A stretch of 64,000 nt of DNA from Fodinibacter sp963833495 (lineage in GTDB: Bacteria; Actinomycetota; Actinomycetes; Actinomycetales; Dermatophilaceae), in contig CAWHYJ010000020.1 in the NCBI GenBank assembly GCA_963833495.1, positions 310,001-374,000 on the forward strand. Reading direction: 5' to 3'. A model generated the notes under the pieces. That model was not told where the DNA came from and searched no databases. It saw nothing but the letters and a program-made list of their open reading frames with translations. This document shows, one piece after another, positions 24,117 through 32,841 of this stretch. The first letter of the stretch is position 1. Each line of letters opens with the position of its first letter. The translations under genes and the position numbers were made by a program.

Positions 24117-25313
24117 ATGAACGCAGCGGTGTGGGGCCTGGTCGGTCTGGTCGTCGGCATCGGCGTCGCGGTGGCGGTGTGCCGGCTGCTGTATGCCGCG
24201 CGCTCGGCCGCCGTCGGCGCCGAGCGTGACCTGCTGCGCGAGCGGGTGCTCGACCTCGAGACCTCGTTGGCCGAGGACATGGAGACGGCCGCCCTGCTGG
24301 CCCCGCTCAAGGACGCGCTGGTACGCGTCGAGACCCACGTCGGCTCGCTCGAGCGCGACCGCATGGAGCAGTTCGGCTCGCTACGAGCCCTGCTGTCCCG
24401 GGTCGAGGGCGAGACCCAGCACCTCGGCCGACAGACGGCGTCGCTGGCCGGTTCGCTGCGCTCCTCGACCGTGCGTGGCGCCTGGGGCGAGGTGCAGCTG
24501 CGGCGGGTGCTCGAGGCGTCGGGGATGCTGTCGCGCTGCGACTTCGACGAGCAGGTCACCGCGGTCAGTGCCCACGACCGCGGGGTTCGGCCCGACGTCG
24601 TCGTGCGGCTGCCCGGCAGCAAGGTGCTGGTCATCGACGCCAAGGCCCCGATGAACGCCTTCCTCGACGCGCAGGCCGACGACCTGCCCGACGACGAGAG
24701 GGCTGCGCTGCTGGTCGACCACGCCACGGGGCTCGGGCGGCACGTCGCCGCGCTGGCCGCCAAGGAGTACTGGTCCGCCTTCCGCGAGGGCCCCGAGATG
24801 GTCGTCTGCTTCGTGCCCAGCGACGCGATGCTCGGCGCGGCGCTGGCCGCCTCGCCCTCGCTGCACGAGCGAGCGCTGGCCCAGCGGGTCGTGCTCGTCG
24901 GCCCGGGTGCCCTGATGGCCCTGTTGCGCACCGTCGCCTTCACCTGGCAGCAGGACGCCCTGTCGGCCAGCGCCCGCGAGCTGCTCGACCTCGGTCGCGA
25001 CCTGCACCGTCGCCTGGCCACCCTCGGCGGGCACACTGCGAAGGTCGGCCGCAGCCTGCAGTCGAGCGTCGAGGCCTACAACGCGATGGTCGGGGCGCTC
25101 GAGTCACGCGTGATGGTCACCGCGCGTCGGATGCACGACCTCGACCTCGTCGGCGACGAGATCTCGGTGCTCACGCCGGTCGAGACCGCACCCCGGCCGC
25201 TCACCTCGCAGGAGCTGATCGACGCCGCCACCGCCGAGGAGGCCCGCCCCGAGCTGCTCCTCGACCTCGACCTGGGGGCCCCCACCCTGCCGCACCGACG
25301 CGACGCCGGCTGA
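24117..25313 (+). CDS. rmuC: DNA recombination protein RmuC family
   Basis: A 398-residue protein: an N-terminal membrane helix (residues 5 to 27), a coiled coil to about residue 105, then the RmuC nuclease-like domain with RGAWGEVQLRRVLE, RPDVVVRLPG, VIDAKAPMNAFLDA and a C-terminal helical part. The D...DAK arrangement resembles the PD-(D/E)XK fold. RmuC limits recombination at inverted repeats in E. coli. ATG 24117 is chosen because the membrane helix follows at once; the frame is open upstream to 23985 without useful sequence. Confidence 0.85.
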   Translation: MNAAVWGLVGLVVGIGVAVAVCRLLYAARSAAVGAERDLLRERVLDLETSLAEDMETAALLAPLKDALVRVETHVGSLERDRMEQFGSLRALLSRVEGETQHLGRQTASLAGSLRSSTVRGAWGEVQLRRVLEASGMLSRCDFDEQVTAVSAHDRGVRPDVVVRLPGSKVLVIDAKAPMNAFLDAQADDLPDDERAALLVDHATGLGRHVAALAAKEYWSAFREGPEMVVCFVPSDAMLGAALAASPSLHERALAQRVVLVGPGALMALLRTVAFTWQQDALSASARELLDLGRDLHRRLATLGGHTAKVGRSLQSSVEAYNAMVGALESRVMVTARRMHDLDLVGDEISVLTPVETAPRPLTSQELIDAATAEEARPELLLDLDLGAPTLPHRRDAG

Positions 25314-25372
25314 GCAGGGGCTGCTCGGCGGTTCGCCCGCGCGAGCGGCGCGGTTCGTGGTCGGATGTCCGC

Positions 25373-25957
25373 GTGGGGCGCCGGCGGGGCGGATGGGTGG
25401 TCGTGGCATCGGTCGCACTGGTGGTGGGCGGGTGCGCCGGCACGTCGGCGACGCCACCGCTATCGGCAGGCCGGGCATCCGTGCCGTCGGTCGTGCGCCA
25501 GGGGCCGGGCACGGGGGACGTGCTGGTCCAGGGCACCGTGACCGGCCTCGACCCGTCAGCCGGGCCGACCTCGGTGGCCGTCATGGTGTGGCCGATCGAC
25601 GACGGTGCGGCGAAGGTGGGCGACATCGTCGACACCCTCGACCTGCCACCCGTCACAGTGGACGCCTCGGGCCACTGGGCGGTCGAGCTCGACCCCGCCA
25701 CCGTGACCTCGAAGTACCTCACCGCGGAATCGCCCTGGGTGAACTTCGACATCCAGGTGATGAACGCCTCGACCGGCACGAGCTGGGGCAGCACCGCGTT
25801 CCTCGTCGACGACCCGGGCGTCTGGCGCAGCGAGGGGGCCGGGGTGGCCGACCGCGTCATCGACGTCTCGATGGACTTCGGTGCCCCGCAGGTATCGGTC
25901 ACCGACTCCCTCGGGGAGGCCACCACGTCGCCGCTGACACTCGCGCCACGCGGCTGA
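25373..25957 (+). CDS. putative secreted lipoprotein
   Basis: A 194-residue protein with MGRRR, a hydrophobic segment and lipobox VGGCAG with Cys21, indicating an exported lipoprotein. The mature part has beta-rich repeats such as VLVQGTVTGLDPSAGPTSVAV and looks like an immunoglobulin- or carboxypeptidase-regulatory-like fold. No known family is assigned. GTG start. It follows rmuC by 59 bases on the same strand but has no evident functional tie. Confidence 0.65.
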   Translation: MGRRRGGWVVVASVALVVGGCAGTSATPPLSAGRASVPSVVRQGPGTGDVLVQGTVTGLDPSAGPTSVAVMVWPIDDGAAKVGDIVDTLDLPPVTVDASGHWAVELDPATVTSKYLTAESPWVNFDIQVMNASTGTSWGSTAFLVDDPGVWRSEGAGVADRVIDVSMDFGAPQVSVTDSLGEATTSPLTLAPRG

Positions 25958-25975
25958 TCCGGCGCGCTGGGTGAG

Positions 25976-26548
25976 TCACCCGTCGAGCGCGGCGAACTCG
26001 CGGTCGAGCACCCCCATGACGACGTCATCGTGCCACCGGCCGTCGACCCAGCAGCTCTCCCGCTCGCGGCCCTCCTCCACGAAGCCGCAGGCCCGGTAGG
26101 CGGCGATGGCCCGCTCGTTGAAGGCGAGCACCTTGAGGTCGACCCGGTGCATCCCCAGCGTGCCGAAGGCGTGCCGCAGCACCAGCCGGATCGCCTCGGC
26201 GCCCAGCCCCCGGCCCAGGAACTGCGGCGCGTACATCCCGATCGCCAGGCGCGCCTTGCGACCTCCCTCGCGGACGTCGGACAGGATCACCGCACCCGCG
26301 AGCTCGCCGTCGCTCTCGATCGCCCAGCACCACGCCCCCGCAGCCGCCCGGGCCGCCAAGTGACCCGGCCAGGCTGCCACCTCCTCGTCGGTCATCGGCC
26401 GGGTGTCGGTGTCAGCGCCGTAGCCGCGCTCGATCTCGCGGTGCCACCCGTGCCGCTGCCGGGCCAGCACGTCGTCATCCCGAAAGACCCGCAACGTGAC
26501 GCGCGATCCCGTCAAGGTCGGGGTCGGCGGTGTCGTCATGGCCGACAT
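25976..26548 (-). CDS. GNAT family N-acetyltransferase (RimJ/RimL-like)
   Basis: A 190-residue acetyltransferase: TLTGSRVTLRVFRDDD at the N-terminus, IGMYAPQFLGRGLGAEAIRLVLRHAF containing the acetyl-CoA loop, HRVDLKVLAFNERAIAAYRACGF and a C-terminal WVDGRWHDDVVMGVL, all in the order of RimJ/RimL-type enzymes. Substrate may be a protein N-terminus or a small molecule. ATG 26548, with a second ATG three codons on. Leftward, next to the PAP2 gene by 14 bases, perhaps the tail of that operon. Confidence 0.85.
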   Translation of the reverse strand: MSAMTTPPTPTLTGSRVTLRVFRDDDVLARQRHGWHREIERGYGADTDTRPMTDEEVAAWPGHLAARAAAGAWCWAIESDGELAGAVILSDVREGGRKARLAIGMYAPQFLGRGLGAEAIRLVLRHAFGTLGMHRVDLKVLAFNERAIAAYRACGFVEEGRERESCWVDGRWHDDVVMGVLDREFAALDG

Positions 26549-26562
26549 CGTGCCCCAGGCCG

Positions 26563-27270
26563 TCAGCGCAGGGAGCGCCGAACTGCCGCCCGGCCGACCA
26601 GCCGGCCGAGCAAGGCACCCGTGGCCGCCCCCACGAGCACGTCGCCCGGGTAGTGCACGCCCGTGTAGACCCGCGAGAAGGCCACCGTGGCACCCGCCGC
26701 CCGTAGCGGCCAGCGCAGTGCCGGCACCACGTCGCCGACGGCGACCGCGAAGGCGAGGGCGGATGCCGAGTGGCCTGAGGGGAACGACGTCGAGGTCGGC
26801 ATCGGCACCCAGCGCGCCTCGGGCACCGCATGCCCCTCGCGGTCGGGCCGCGCGCGGTCACCGGCGAACTTCATCGGCTGGTTGACGACCAGGGACGCCG
26901 CACCGATGGCGACCACCCCGGCCCGGGCGGCCCGCCGGCCGGTGCGGCCGCCGAACAGTGCCAGCGCGCCGGCCACCAGGAACCACGGCTTGGAGTGGTT
27001 GGCGAAGTGCGACAGCCGGCTCAGCGGGGCGTCGAACGCCGGGGTCGACGTGCGGGCCACGGCCACATAGGCCGAGCGGTCGAGCTCCCCGAGCCGGTGG
27101 AGGATCGTCGACGCCCTCGCCGCGACCGGGTGGCCGGTCGTACCGCGGTCATCCAACCGCCGAGCCAGCCGCTCCTCGACGGGCTCCACCCCGACGACCC
27201 GGTCGACCTGCGCGTTCGCGGCGGTCGGTCGGCCCGCGCTCCCCGCGCCCCCGGCGCCCAGGTCGCTCAC
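26563..27270 (-). CDS. PAP2 superfamily membrane phosphatase
   Basis: A 235-residue type 2 phosphatidic-acid-phosphatase-like protein. The three catalytic motifs are present in order: KFAGDRARP, SFPSGHSA and SRVYTGVHYPGD, embedded among membrane helices in the C-terminal two thirds. The N-terminal 75 residues are soluble. GTG 27270 overlaps the stop of the diacylglycerol-kinase-like gene by 4 bases (GTGA). Paired with a lipid kinase, it probably dephosphorylates a phospholipid or undecaprenyl-type pyrophosphate. Confidence 0.85.
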   Translation of the reverse strand: MSDLGAGGAGSAGRPTAANAQVDRVVGVEPVEERLARRLDDRGTTGHPVAARASTILHRLGELDRSAYVAVARTSTPAFDAPLSRLSHFANHSKPWFLVAGALALFGGRTGRRAARAGVVAIGAASLVVNQPMKFAGDRARPDREGHAVPEARWVPMPTSTSFPSGHSASALAFAVAVGDVVPALRWPLRAAGATVAFSRVYTGVHYPGDVLVGAATGALLGRLVGRAAVRRSLR

Positions 27271-28628
27271 GTCGACACCACCGGCCGGCCCAGCGCCGTA
27301 CCCCACAGGTCACCGAGCGTCGACATCGACGTCACGTGCACCGCGGGACCGGCGACCGGCCGGGAGAGCACGGCCCGGGCCTGCCGCACCGTCAGCGCTC
27401 CCGGCCGGACCACGAAGCGCAATGGGGCGTCCATGGTGAGCGCCTCACCGTCGACGCCGACCTCGACCGGCCCGCCCGAGCCGACCTCGAACTCGGTGGC
27501 GGTCCACTCGTTCCATCCCGAGAACCGGCCCACCTGCCCGGCGGCCTCGAGCGCGGCGAACTTCTGGGCATCCGCCGCGCCGCGCACCAGCACCGACACC
27601 ACCCCCAGCCGCCCGGTGTCGAGGGCCGGGCGGGTGGACCCGCCGCGCAGGTGCGAGAGCTGGTAGGGGTTGTTCGACACCAGCACCAGGTTGGCCGACG
27701 ACGTCCGCTCCCCCGACGGCAGCGTGAACTGCAGGTCGAGCGGCACCGCCGCCGGCCCGATCAGGTCGGGCAACGTGTCGGCGGCCGTGCGGATCTTGGC
27801 GTCGCGGTACTCCTGCGACTGCACGATCTTGGCGTAGAGCCCCATCGACGCGTTGTTGACGAAGGTGCGGCCGTTCACCTCCGCGAGGTCGATCCGTCGG
27901 TCGATGCCGTCGGTGTACGCGTCGAGGGCTCCCACCACGTCGGCCCGGTCCATGCCCAGGTCGAGCGCGAAGTGGTTGCGCGTCCCGGCGGGGATGACGA
28001 CCATCGGGATGCCGTGCCGGCTCGCCACCGAGGCCACGAGCGCCTGCGAGCCGTCGCCACCGGCCATGCCGATGACGTCCGCGCCGCGCGCCACGGCATC
28101 CTCGGCGAGCGCCAGGAGGTCAGAGCCCTTGTAGAGCACGATCGGCTCGATGCCGCGCTCGCGACACAGCCGCTCGAGCTCGAACTTCTCGACCTTCCCG
28201 CCCCCGGACCACGGGTTCATGATCAGCACCGCGTGGCGAGCGGGCGGTGCCGCGACGACGGTTGAGGGGTCTGGCGTCGACGGCCGCAGGGCGACTCGAG
28301 CCGCCGCGGCCGACACCGCGACGAGGGCCACGCCCACGACGAGCACCCGCACGCTCTGGCTGGCCACCATGACCACGGCGAAGACGACCAGGGACGTGAG
28401 CCCGACCCCGATCGCGAGAAGTCGCGGGGTCCCCCGTCTCGAGACGGCGAACCACGCCGCGACCACCGTGACCGACAGCGTCACCAGCCCCGCCAGCAGC
28501 ACGTCCCATCGGCGGATCAGGACGACGAGCATGAACAGGGCCGCTGCGCCGAGGGCCAGGTACGCCAGCCAGGCGGCGGCTTGCTGCTGTCGGGTGGGCG
28601 CGTTGCTCTGCCCGGGTCGTGCGGTCAC
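27267..28628 (-). CDS. diacylglycerol kinase family protein with N-terminal membrane domain
   Basis: A 453-residue protein. Residues 18 to 110 contain about four membrane helices; from about residue 130 a DAGK catalytic domain follows, with MNPWSGGGKVEKFE, the nucleotide loop GGDGSQALVA and VIPAGTRNHFALDLG. The C-terminal half has the beta-sandwich of YegS/DgkB-type lipid kinases, including VGVDGE. It would phosphorylate a lipid at the membrane. GTG start overlaps the SulP stop by 4 bases and its own stop overlaps the PAP2 start, so the three are one translation unit: transporter, lipid kinase, lipid phosphatase. Confidence 0.85.
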   Translation of the reverse strand: MTARPGQSNAPTRQQQAAAWLAYLALGAAALFMLVVLIRRWDVLLAGLVTLSVTVVAAWFAVSRRGTPRLLAIGVGLTSLVVFAVVMVASQSVRVLVVGVALVAVSAAAARVALRPSTPDPSTVVAAPPARHAVLIMNPWSGGGKVEKFELERLCRERGIEPIVLYKGSDLLALAEDAVARGADVIGMAGGDGSQALVASVASRHGIPMVVIPAGTRNHFALDLGMDRADVVGALDAYTDGIDRRIDLAEVNGRTFVNNASMGLYAKIVQSQEYRDAKIRTAADTLPDLIGPAAVPLDLQFTLPSGERTSSANLVLVSNNPYQLSHLRGGSTRPALDTGRLGVVSVLVRGAADAQKFAALEAAGQVGRFSGWNEWTATEFEVGSGGPVEVGVDGEALTMDAPLRFVVRPGALTVRQARAVLSRPVAGPAVHVTSMSTLGDLWGTALGRPVVST

Positions 28629-30397
28629 GAGTGCTCCTCTGCGTCCGGCGCCGATGGGGTCTGCCAGGCCTCACCGGTCTGCGCGATGTAGGCCGCCACG
28701 GCCTCGTCGACGGTGGGGAAGAAGTGGGCCGGGTCGATGGTGCGCTCCAGCTCGTAGCGGTCGATCTTCTCCCGCACCGGGTCCTTGACCTCGGCGAAGA
28801 CCAGTGAGACGTCGCGCGCGTTGAGCCAGGTGTCGAGCTCGACGAGCATGTCCGCGGCAGTGGTGTCGACGTCGGTCATCGGTTCGGCGGCCACGAGCAC
28901 CCAACGCAGGCCCGGGCGCACCTCGACCATGGCTCGCACGGCGTCGCCGAACATCCGCGAGTTGGCGAAGATCAGCGGCGCGTCGAACCGGTAGACGACC
29001 AGGCCCGGCAGCAGCTCGGAGTGCGGGTAGGTGCCGGTGTCGTGCAGGCCTGCCAGCCCCTCGACCCGGCCCAGCTCGGCCTGGTGTGGCCACCAGACCC
29101 GACGGAACACGTTGAGGATCGAGAGCGTGATGGCGAGCAGGATGCCGGGGAGCACCCCCAGCAGGGCGACACCCAGGAACGCCGCGATCGACAGCCCGAA
29201 CTCGGTGCGCCGCAGCTGCCAGAGCCGCCGGGTTGCGGGCAGGTCGGCGAGCGAGATCGCCGCCGCGATCACGATGGCGCCCAGGGTCGGCTGCGGCACG
29301 TACTGCATCACCCCGGTCGCGAAGACCAGCACGAACGCGATGACGGCGGCGCCGACGACGCCGGTCACCTGCGACCGGGAGCCGGCCTGCTCCGACACGG
29401 CGGTGCGCGAGCCGCTGGTGCTCACCGGGAAGCCCTGGAAGAGCCCGGCGAAGATGTTGGCGGCGCCGATGCCGATCATCTCCTGGTCGCCGTGCACCCG
29501 GTCCCCGCGCCGGGCCGCGAACGAGGAGGCCGTCGACATGGTGTCGGCCAGCGCCACGACGGCGATGGCCACCGCGCCGAGGAACAGCTCGGGCAGGTCA
29601 CCCCACGGCATGCTCGGCAGCGTGAACGGCGGGAAGCCCTGCGGCAGCACCCCGATGGTCTTCACGCCGTCGGCCTGGAGGTCGAGCAGGTTGACGGCAA
29701 GCGCCGCGAGGACGACCACGACGAGCACCGCCGGGATCTTGGGAAGCAGGCGCTGCAGCACCAGGATGCCGACCAGCGAGACCACGCCGATGAGCGCCGC
29801 GGTGGTGTTGAACAGCTGGTCGGCCAGGCCGGTGACGAACCCCCGCGCCTCGCCGATCAGCCCGTCTGCGTCGACCGAGAAGCCGAACAGCTTGGGCAGC
29901 TGTCCGACGACGATGGTCAGCGCCAGGCCGTTCATGTACCCGATCTGGGTGGGCTTGGACAGCAGGTCTGCGACGAACCCCAGATGGCCAAGGCCTGCCA
30001 CGGTCATGACGACACCGACGAGCAGGGCGAGCACCGACGCCAGCGCCACGGCCTTGGCCGGGTCACCACCGGCCAGTGCCAGCGGCCCGATGGTCGCGGC
30101 GATCATCGGGCCCAGGGACGAGTCCGGGCCGAGCACGAGGATTCGCGACGGGCCGAAGATGGCGTAGCCCAGCAGGCAGAGGATCGAGGTGTAGAGGCCG
30201 GTCACCGGGGGCAGCCCGGCCAGCTCGGCGTAGGCCATGCCCTGCGGCACGAGGAGGGCCGAGAGCACCAGTCCGGCGACGACGTCCTTGGGCAGCCAGC
30301 TGCGCTGGTAGGTGCGGAACAGGCTGAGACCGGGGACGAACTGCGCCACCCCGGACGGCCGCTGCGGCGCCGGGGGTGCGGAGGTGGGCACGCTCAT
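28625..30397 (-). CDS. SulP family inorganic anion transporter
   Basis: A 590-residue SLC26/SulP transporter: an N-terminal LPKDVVAGLVLSALLVPQG, AYAELAGLPPVTGLYTS, helices to about residue 430, and a cytoplasmic STAS domain (about 450 to 570). It carries sulfate, bicarbonate or a related anion, likely with H+ or Na+. ATG 30397 gives the usual length; 18 extra codons upstream look non-coding. It heads an operon with a lipid kinase and a PAP2 phosphatase, an unusual grouping. A carbonic anhydrase gene lies 8 kb away, not linked. Confidence 0.9.
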   Translation of the reverse strand: MSVPTSAPPAPQRPSGVAQFVPGLSLFRTYQRSWLPKDVVAGLVLSALLVPQGMAYAELAGLPPVTGLYTSILCLLGYAIFGPSRILVLGPDSSLGPMIAATIGPLALAGGDPAKAVALASVLALLVGVVMTVAGLGHLGFVADLLSKPTQIGYMNGLALTIVVGQLPKLFGFSVDADGLIGEARGFVTGLADQLFNTTAALIGVVSLVGILVLQRLLPKIPAVLVVVVLAALAVNLLDLQADGVKTIGVLPQGFPPFTLPSMPWGDLPELFLGAVAIAVVALADTMSTASSFAARRGDRVHGDQEMIGIGAANIFAGLFQGFPVSTSGSRTAVSEQAGSRSQVTGVVGAAVIAFVLVFATGVMQYVPQPTLGAIVIAAAISLADLPATRRLWQLRRTEFGLSIAAFLGVALLGVLPGILLAITLSILNVFRRVWWPHQAELGRVEGLAGLHDTGTYPHSELLPGLVVYRFDAPLIFANSRMFGDAVRAMVEVRPGLRWVLVAAEPMTDVDTTAADMLVELDTWLNARDVSLVFAEVKDPVREKIDRYELERTIDPAHFFPTVDEAVAAYIAQTGEAWQTPSAPDAEEHS

Positions 30398-30610
30398 CCG
30401 GCAACCACCTCTCCCTCGACCTGCGACCCCGCACCCCCGCCGCGGGGGCACGAGCGACCTACCCGCGATCGTCGCGACCCGAGGGCCGCACGGGCATCAC
30501 CCTGCCGGGGTGACCGGCCAGCCCTGCCCGCGGTCGGGTCAGCCGGCCTGCACGTGCGCGGCTCGCCGAACGTCGGCCCATACGCCCGGTACACCCGGTA
30601 CCGACCCTGA

Positions 30611-31087
30611 TCAGAGCTCGCGCTCGTAGTGGAAGGTCAGCGGCCCGCCCTCGCCCTCGGTGCGGTGGAAGCCCTCGGCCTCGTAGAGGTGCCGGGCCGC
30701 CAGGTCGTCCTCGCTCGTGGCGAGGTCGATGAAGTCGCAGCCGCGCAGCACGGCCCGGTCGAGGCACGCCCGCAGCAGGGTGCGCCCGAGCCCGCCACCA
30801 CGGCGGGCGGGCACCACGTAGAGCTCGGCGAGGTAGCACTCGTCGGCGGCGCTCCACAGCGACCGCCGGAAGCGCAGCACCGCCACCCCGTCGGCCTCCC
30901 CGACGAGCAGCACCTCGGTGTCGCCCTCGGCGACCAGCTGCTCCAGCCGGGACGTGAGGGCCGTCGGGCCGGGCGTGACGTCGTCGAACTCGGTGTTGAA
31001 GTCGTCGAGCAGCCGGCCGGCGTCGGCCAGGTCGTGCCGTCCGGTGGCCAGCGTGACCGGCACGTCCCCGGCATCCCCCTGCGTCAT
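30611..31087 (-). CDS. GNAT family N-acetyltransferase
   Basis: A 158-residue acetyltransferase. It has the core ECYLAELYVVPARRGGGLGRTLLRACLDRA with the acetyl-CoA pyrophosphate loop, followed by DFIDLATSEDDLAARHLYEAEGF, the usual strand-helix end of GNAT proteins. The acceptor is unknown. ATG 31087 lies 17 bases after ispH ends on the same strand, so it is probably the second gene of an ispH operon. Confidence 0.85.
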   Translation of the reverse strand: MTQGDAGDVPVTLATGRHDLADAGRLLDDFNTEFDDVTPGPTALTSRLEQLVAEGDTEVLLVGEADGVAVLRFRRSLWSAADECYLAELYVVPARRGGGLGRTLLRACLDRAVLRGCDFIDLATSEDDLAARHLYEAEGFHRTEGEGGPLTFHYEREL

Positions 31088-31104
31088 CACGGCCCTCTGG
31101 TCGC

Positions 31105-32118
31105 TCAGTGCAGCGAGCCGGCCTCGGCGAAGCTCGCGTCGTGCACCATCTTGTCGCTCTTGCCGGCGGCCTTGAGGTCGCGGCGGATCTCGTTGGGCAG
31201 CGAGAACATGATCGACTCCTGCGCCGCGACGACCGGCTCGACGTCGCCGTAGCCGCGCGCGGCCAGGTGCTCGAGCACCTCGCGCACCAGGATCTCGGGC
31301 ACGGAAGCGCCGGAGGTGACGCCCACGGTCGTCACGCCCTCGAGCCACACCTCGTCGATCTCGTCGGCATAGTCGACGAGATGCCCTGCGCGAGAACCAT
31401 GCTCGAGTGCCACCTCGACGAGGCGCACCGAGTTGGACGAGTTGCGCGAGCCGATGACGAGCATGAGGTCGCAGTCGGCGGCCATCTGCTTCACCGCGAG
31501 CTGGCGGTTCTGGGTGGCGTAGCAGATGTCGTCGCTGGGCGGGTCCTGCAGCGACGGGAAGCGCTCGCGCAGGCGCCGCACGGTCTCCATCGTCTCGTCG
31601 ACCGAGAGCGTGGTCTGCGACAGCCAGACGACCTTGTCGGGGTCGCGCACGGTGACGTGGTCGACGTGGTCGGGCCCGTCGACGAGCTGGATGTGGTCAG
31701 GCGCCTCGCCGGCGGTGCCGATGACCTCTTCGTGGCCCTCGTGGCCGATGAGCAGGATGTCGTAGTCGCTGTCGGCGAAGCGCACGGCCTCGCGGTGCAC
31801 CTTGGTGACGAGCGGGCAGGTGGCGTCGATCGCACGCAGCGACAGGGCCCGCGCCTCCTCGTGGACGACCGGGGCCACCCCGTGCGCGGAGAACACGACC
31901 GTGGCGCCCTCGGGCACCTCGTCGGTCTCGTCGACGAAGATCGCGCCACGCTTCTGGAGAGTGGTGACGACGTGCTTGTTGTGCACGATCTCCTTGCGCA
32001 CGTAGACCGGGGCGCCGTAGAGCTCGAGGGCCTTCTCGACCGTGACGACCGCCCGGTCGACGCCCGCGCAGTAGCCGCGCGGGGCGGCGAGGAGCACGCG
32101 CTTCGTGGAGTCAGCCAT
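31105..32118 (-). CDS. ispH: 4-hydroxy-3-methylbut-2-enyl diphosphate reductase
   Basis: A complete 337-residue IspH (LytB), the last enzyme of the MEP isoprenoid pathway, converting HMBPP to IPP and DMAPP with a [4Fe-4S] cluster. The three cluster cysteines are Cys17 (RGYCAGVDRA), Cys101 (DATCPLV) and Cys199 (DICYATQNRQ); the HGV, HEGHEE and SRNSSNS substrate loops are intact. ATG 32118 is used; an ATG three codons upstream is possible. The upstream neighbour is a decayed tetR gene. Confidence 0.95.
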   Translation of the reverse strand: MADSTKRVLLAAPRGYCAGVDRAVVTVEKALELYGAPVYVRKEIVHNKHVVTTLQKRGAIFVDETDEVPEGATVVFSAHGVAPVVHEEARALSLRAIDATCPLVTKVHREAVRFADSDYDILLIGHEGHEEVIGTAGEAPDHIQLVDGPDHVDHVTVRDPDKVVWLSQTTLSVDETMETVRRLRERFPSLQDPPSDDICYATQNRQLAVKQMAADCDLMLVIGSRNSSNSVRLVEVALEHGSRAGHLVDYADEIDEVWLEGVTTVGVTSGASVPEILVREVLEHLAARGYGDVEPVVAAQESIMFSLPNEIRRDLKAAGKSDKMVHDASFAEAGSLH

Positions 32119-32148
32119 GTGCTCCATCGTAGGTTGCGGGCCGTCCGT

Positions 32149-32739
32149 GCCCGAATCCTCGGACGAGGCACGACGGACGCGGGCCCACACGTACAACGTG
32201 GCCACGGAGGCCGGGGTCGGCATCGCCACGCTCTACCGCCGCTTCCCCGACCGCGGCGAGCTGATCGCCGAGGCGTTCGCCGACGCGCTCGCCCAGTTCG
32301 AGGCGAGCACCGCACACGCCCTGGCGGCCGACGATCCGTGGGACTGGTTCGCTGACCTGGTCAACGCCGTCGGCGACATCGAGGCGCGCAACCGGGGCTT
32401 CACCCACCTCATCCAGTCAGAGGTCCGGCCCCTGCGCGGCCTCGGCGGTGACCGTGCCGCCGGCCAGCACGCCATCGCGCAGATCATCCGGCGCGGCCAG
32501 GACGCCGGCGTCGTGCGCGCCGACCTCGCCCCCGACGACGTCCCGGTCATCTCGTTCGCCATCGCCGGCATCCTCGAGACGACCCGCGACGACGTGCCCG
32601 ACACATGGCGCCGGCACGTCGCCCTGCTGCTCGACGGATGCCGGGCCGGCGCCGCCTCGACCCCCCTCCCCCCGCGCCCGAGCCGCGCGCCCTGCACCGC
32701 GCCATGCTCCGCTCGGCCCGTCGGCGCCAGACCCGCTGA
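32149..32739 (+). pseudogene. TetR family regulator, truncated and frameshifted
   Basis: The frame from about 32149 reads DEARRTRAHTYNVATEAGVGIATLYRRFPDR, where a TetR DNA-binding domain is recognisable but about 25 residues covering helix 1 and its linker are missing between RTRAH and TYNVA. The ligand domain (ALAADDPWDWFADLVNAV, IIRRGQDAGVVRADL, SFAIAGI) is normal. Near a C-run at 32664-32678 the frame slips: the natural tail PEPRALHRAMLRSARRRQTR followed by TGA at 32737-32739 is in another frame. Without a complete helix-turn-helix it should not bind DNA. Its 5' side abuts ispH. Confidence 0.65.
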
Positions 32740-32841
32740 CCCAACCGACCGACCGATTGCGGATCGTCCACCACGCGGGCCCTTGATGCGCGGTGAAGAC
32801 TCGCAAGAAGTCGGGGGTTGCCGGGCCCTAGAGTTCGGCGC

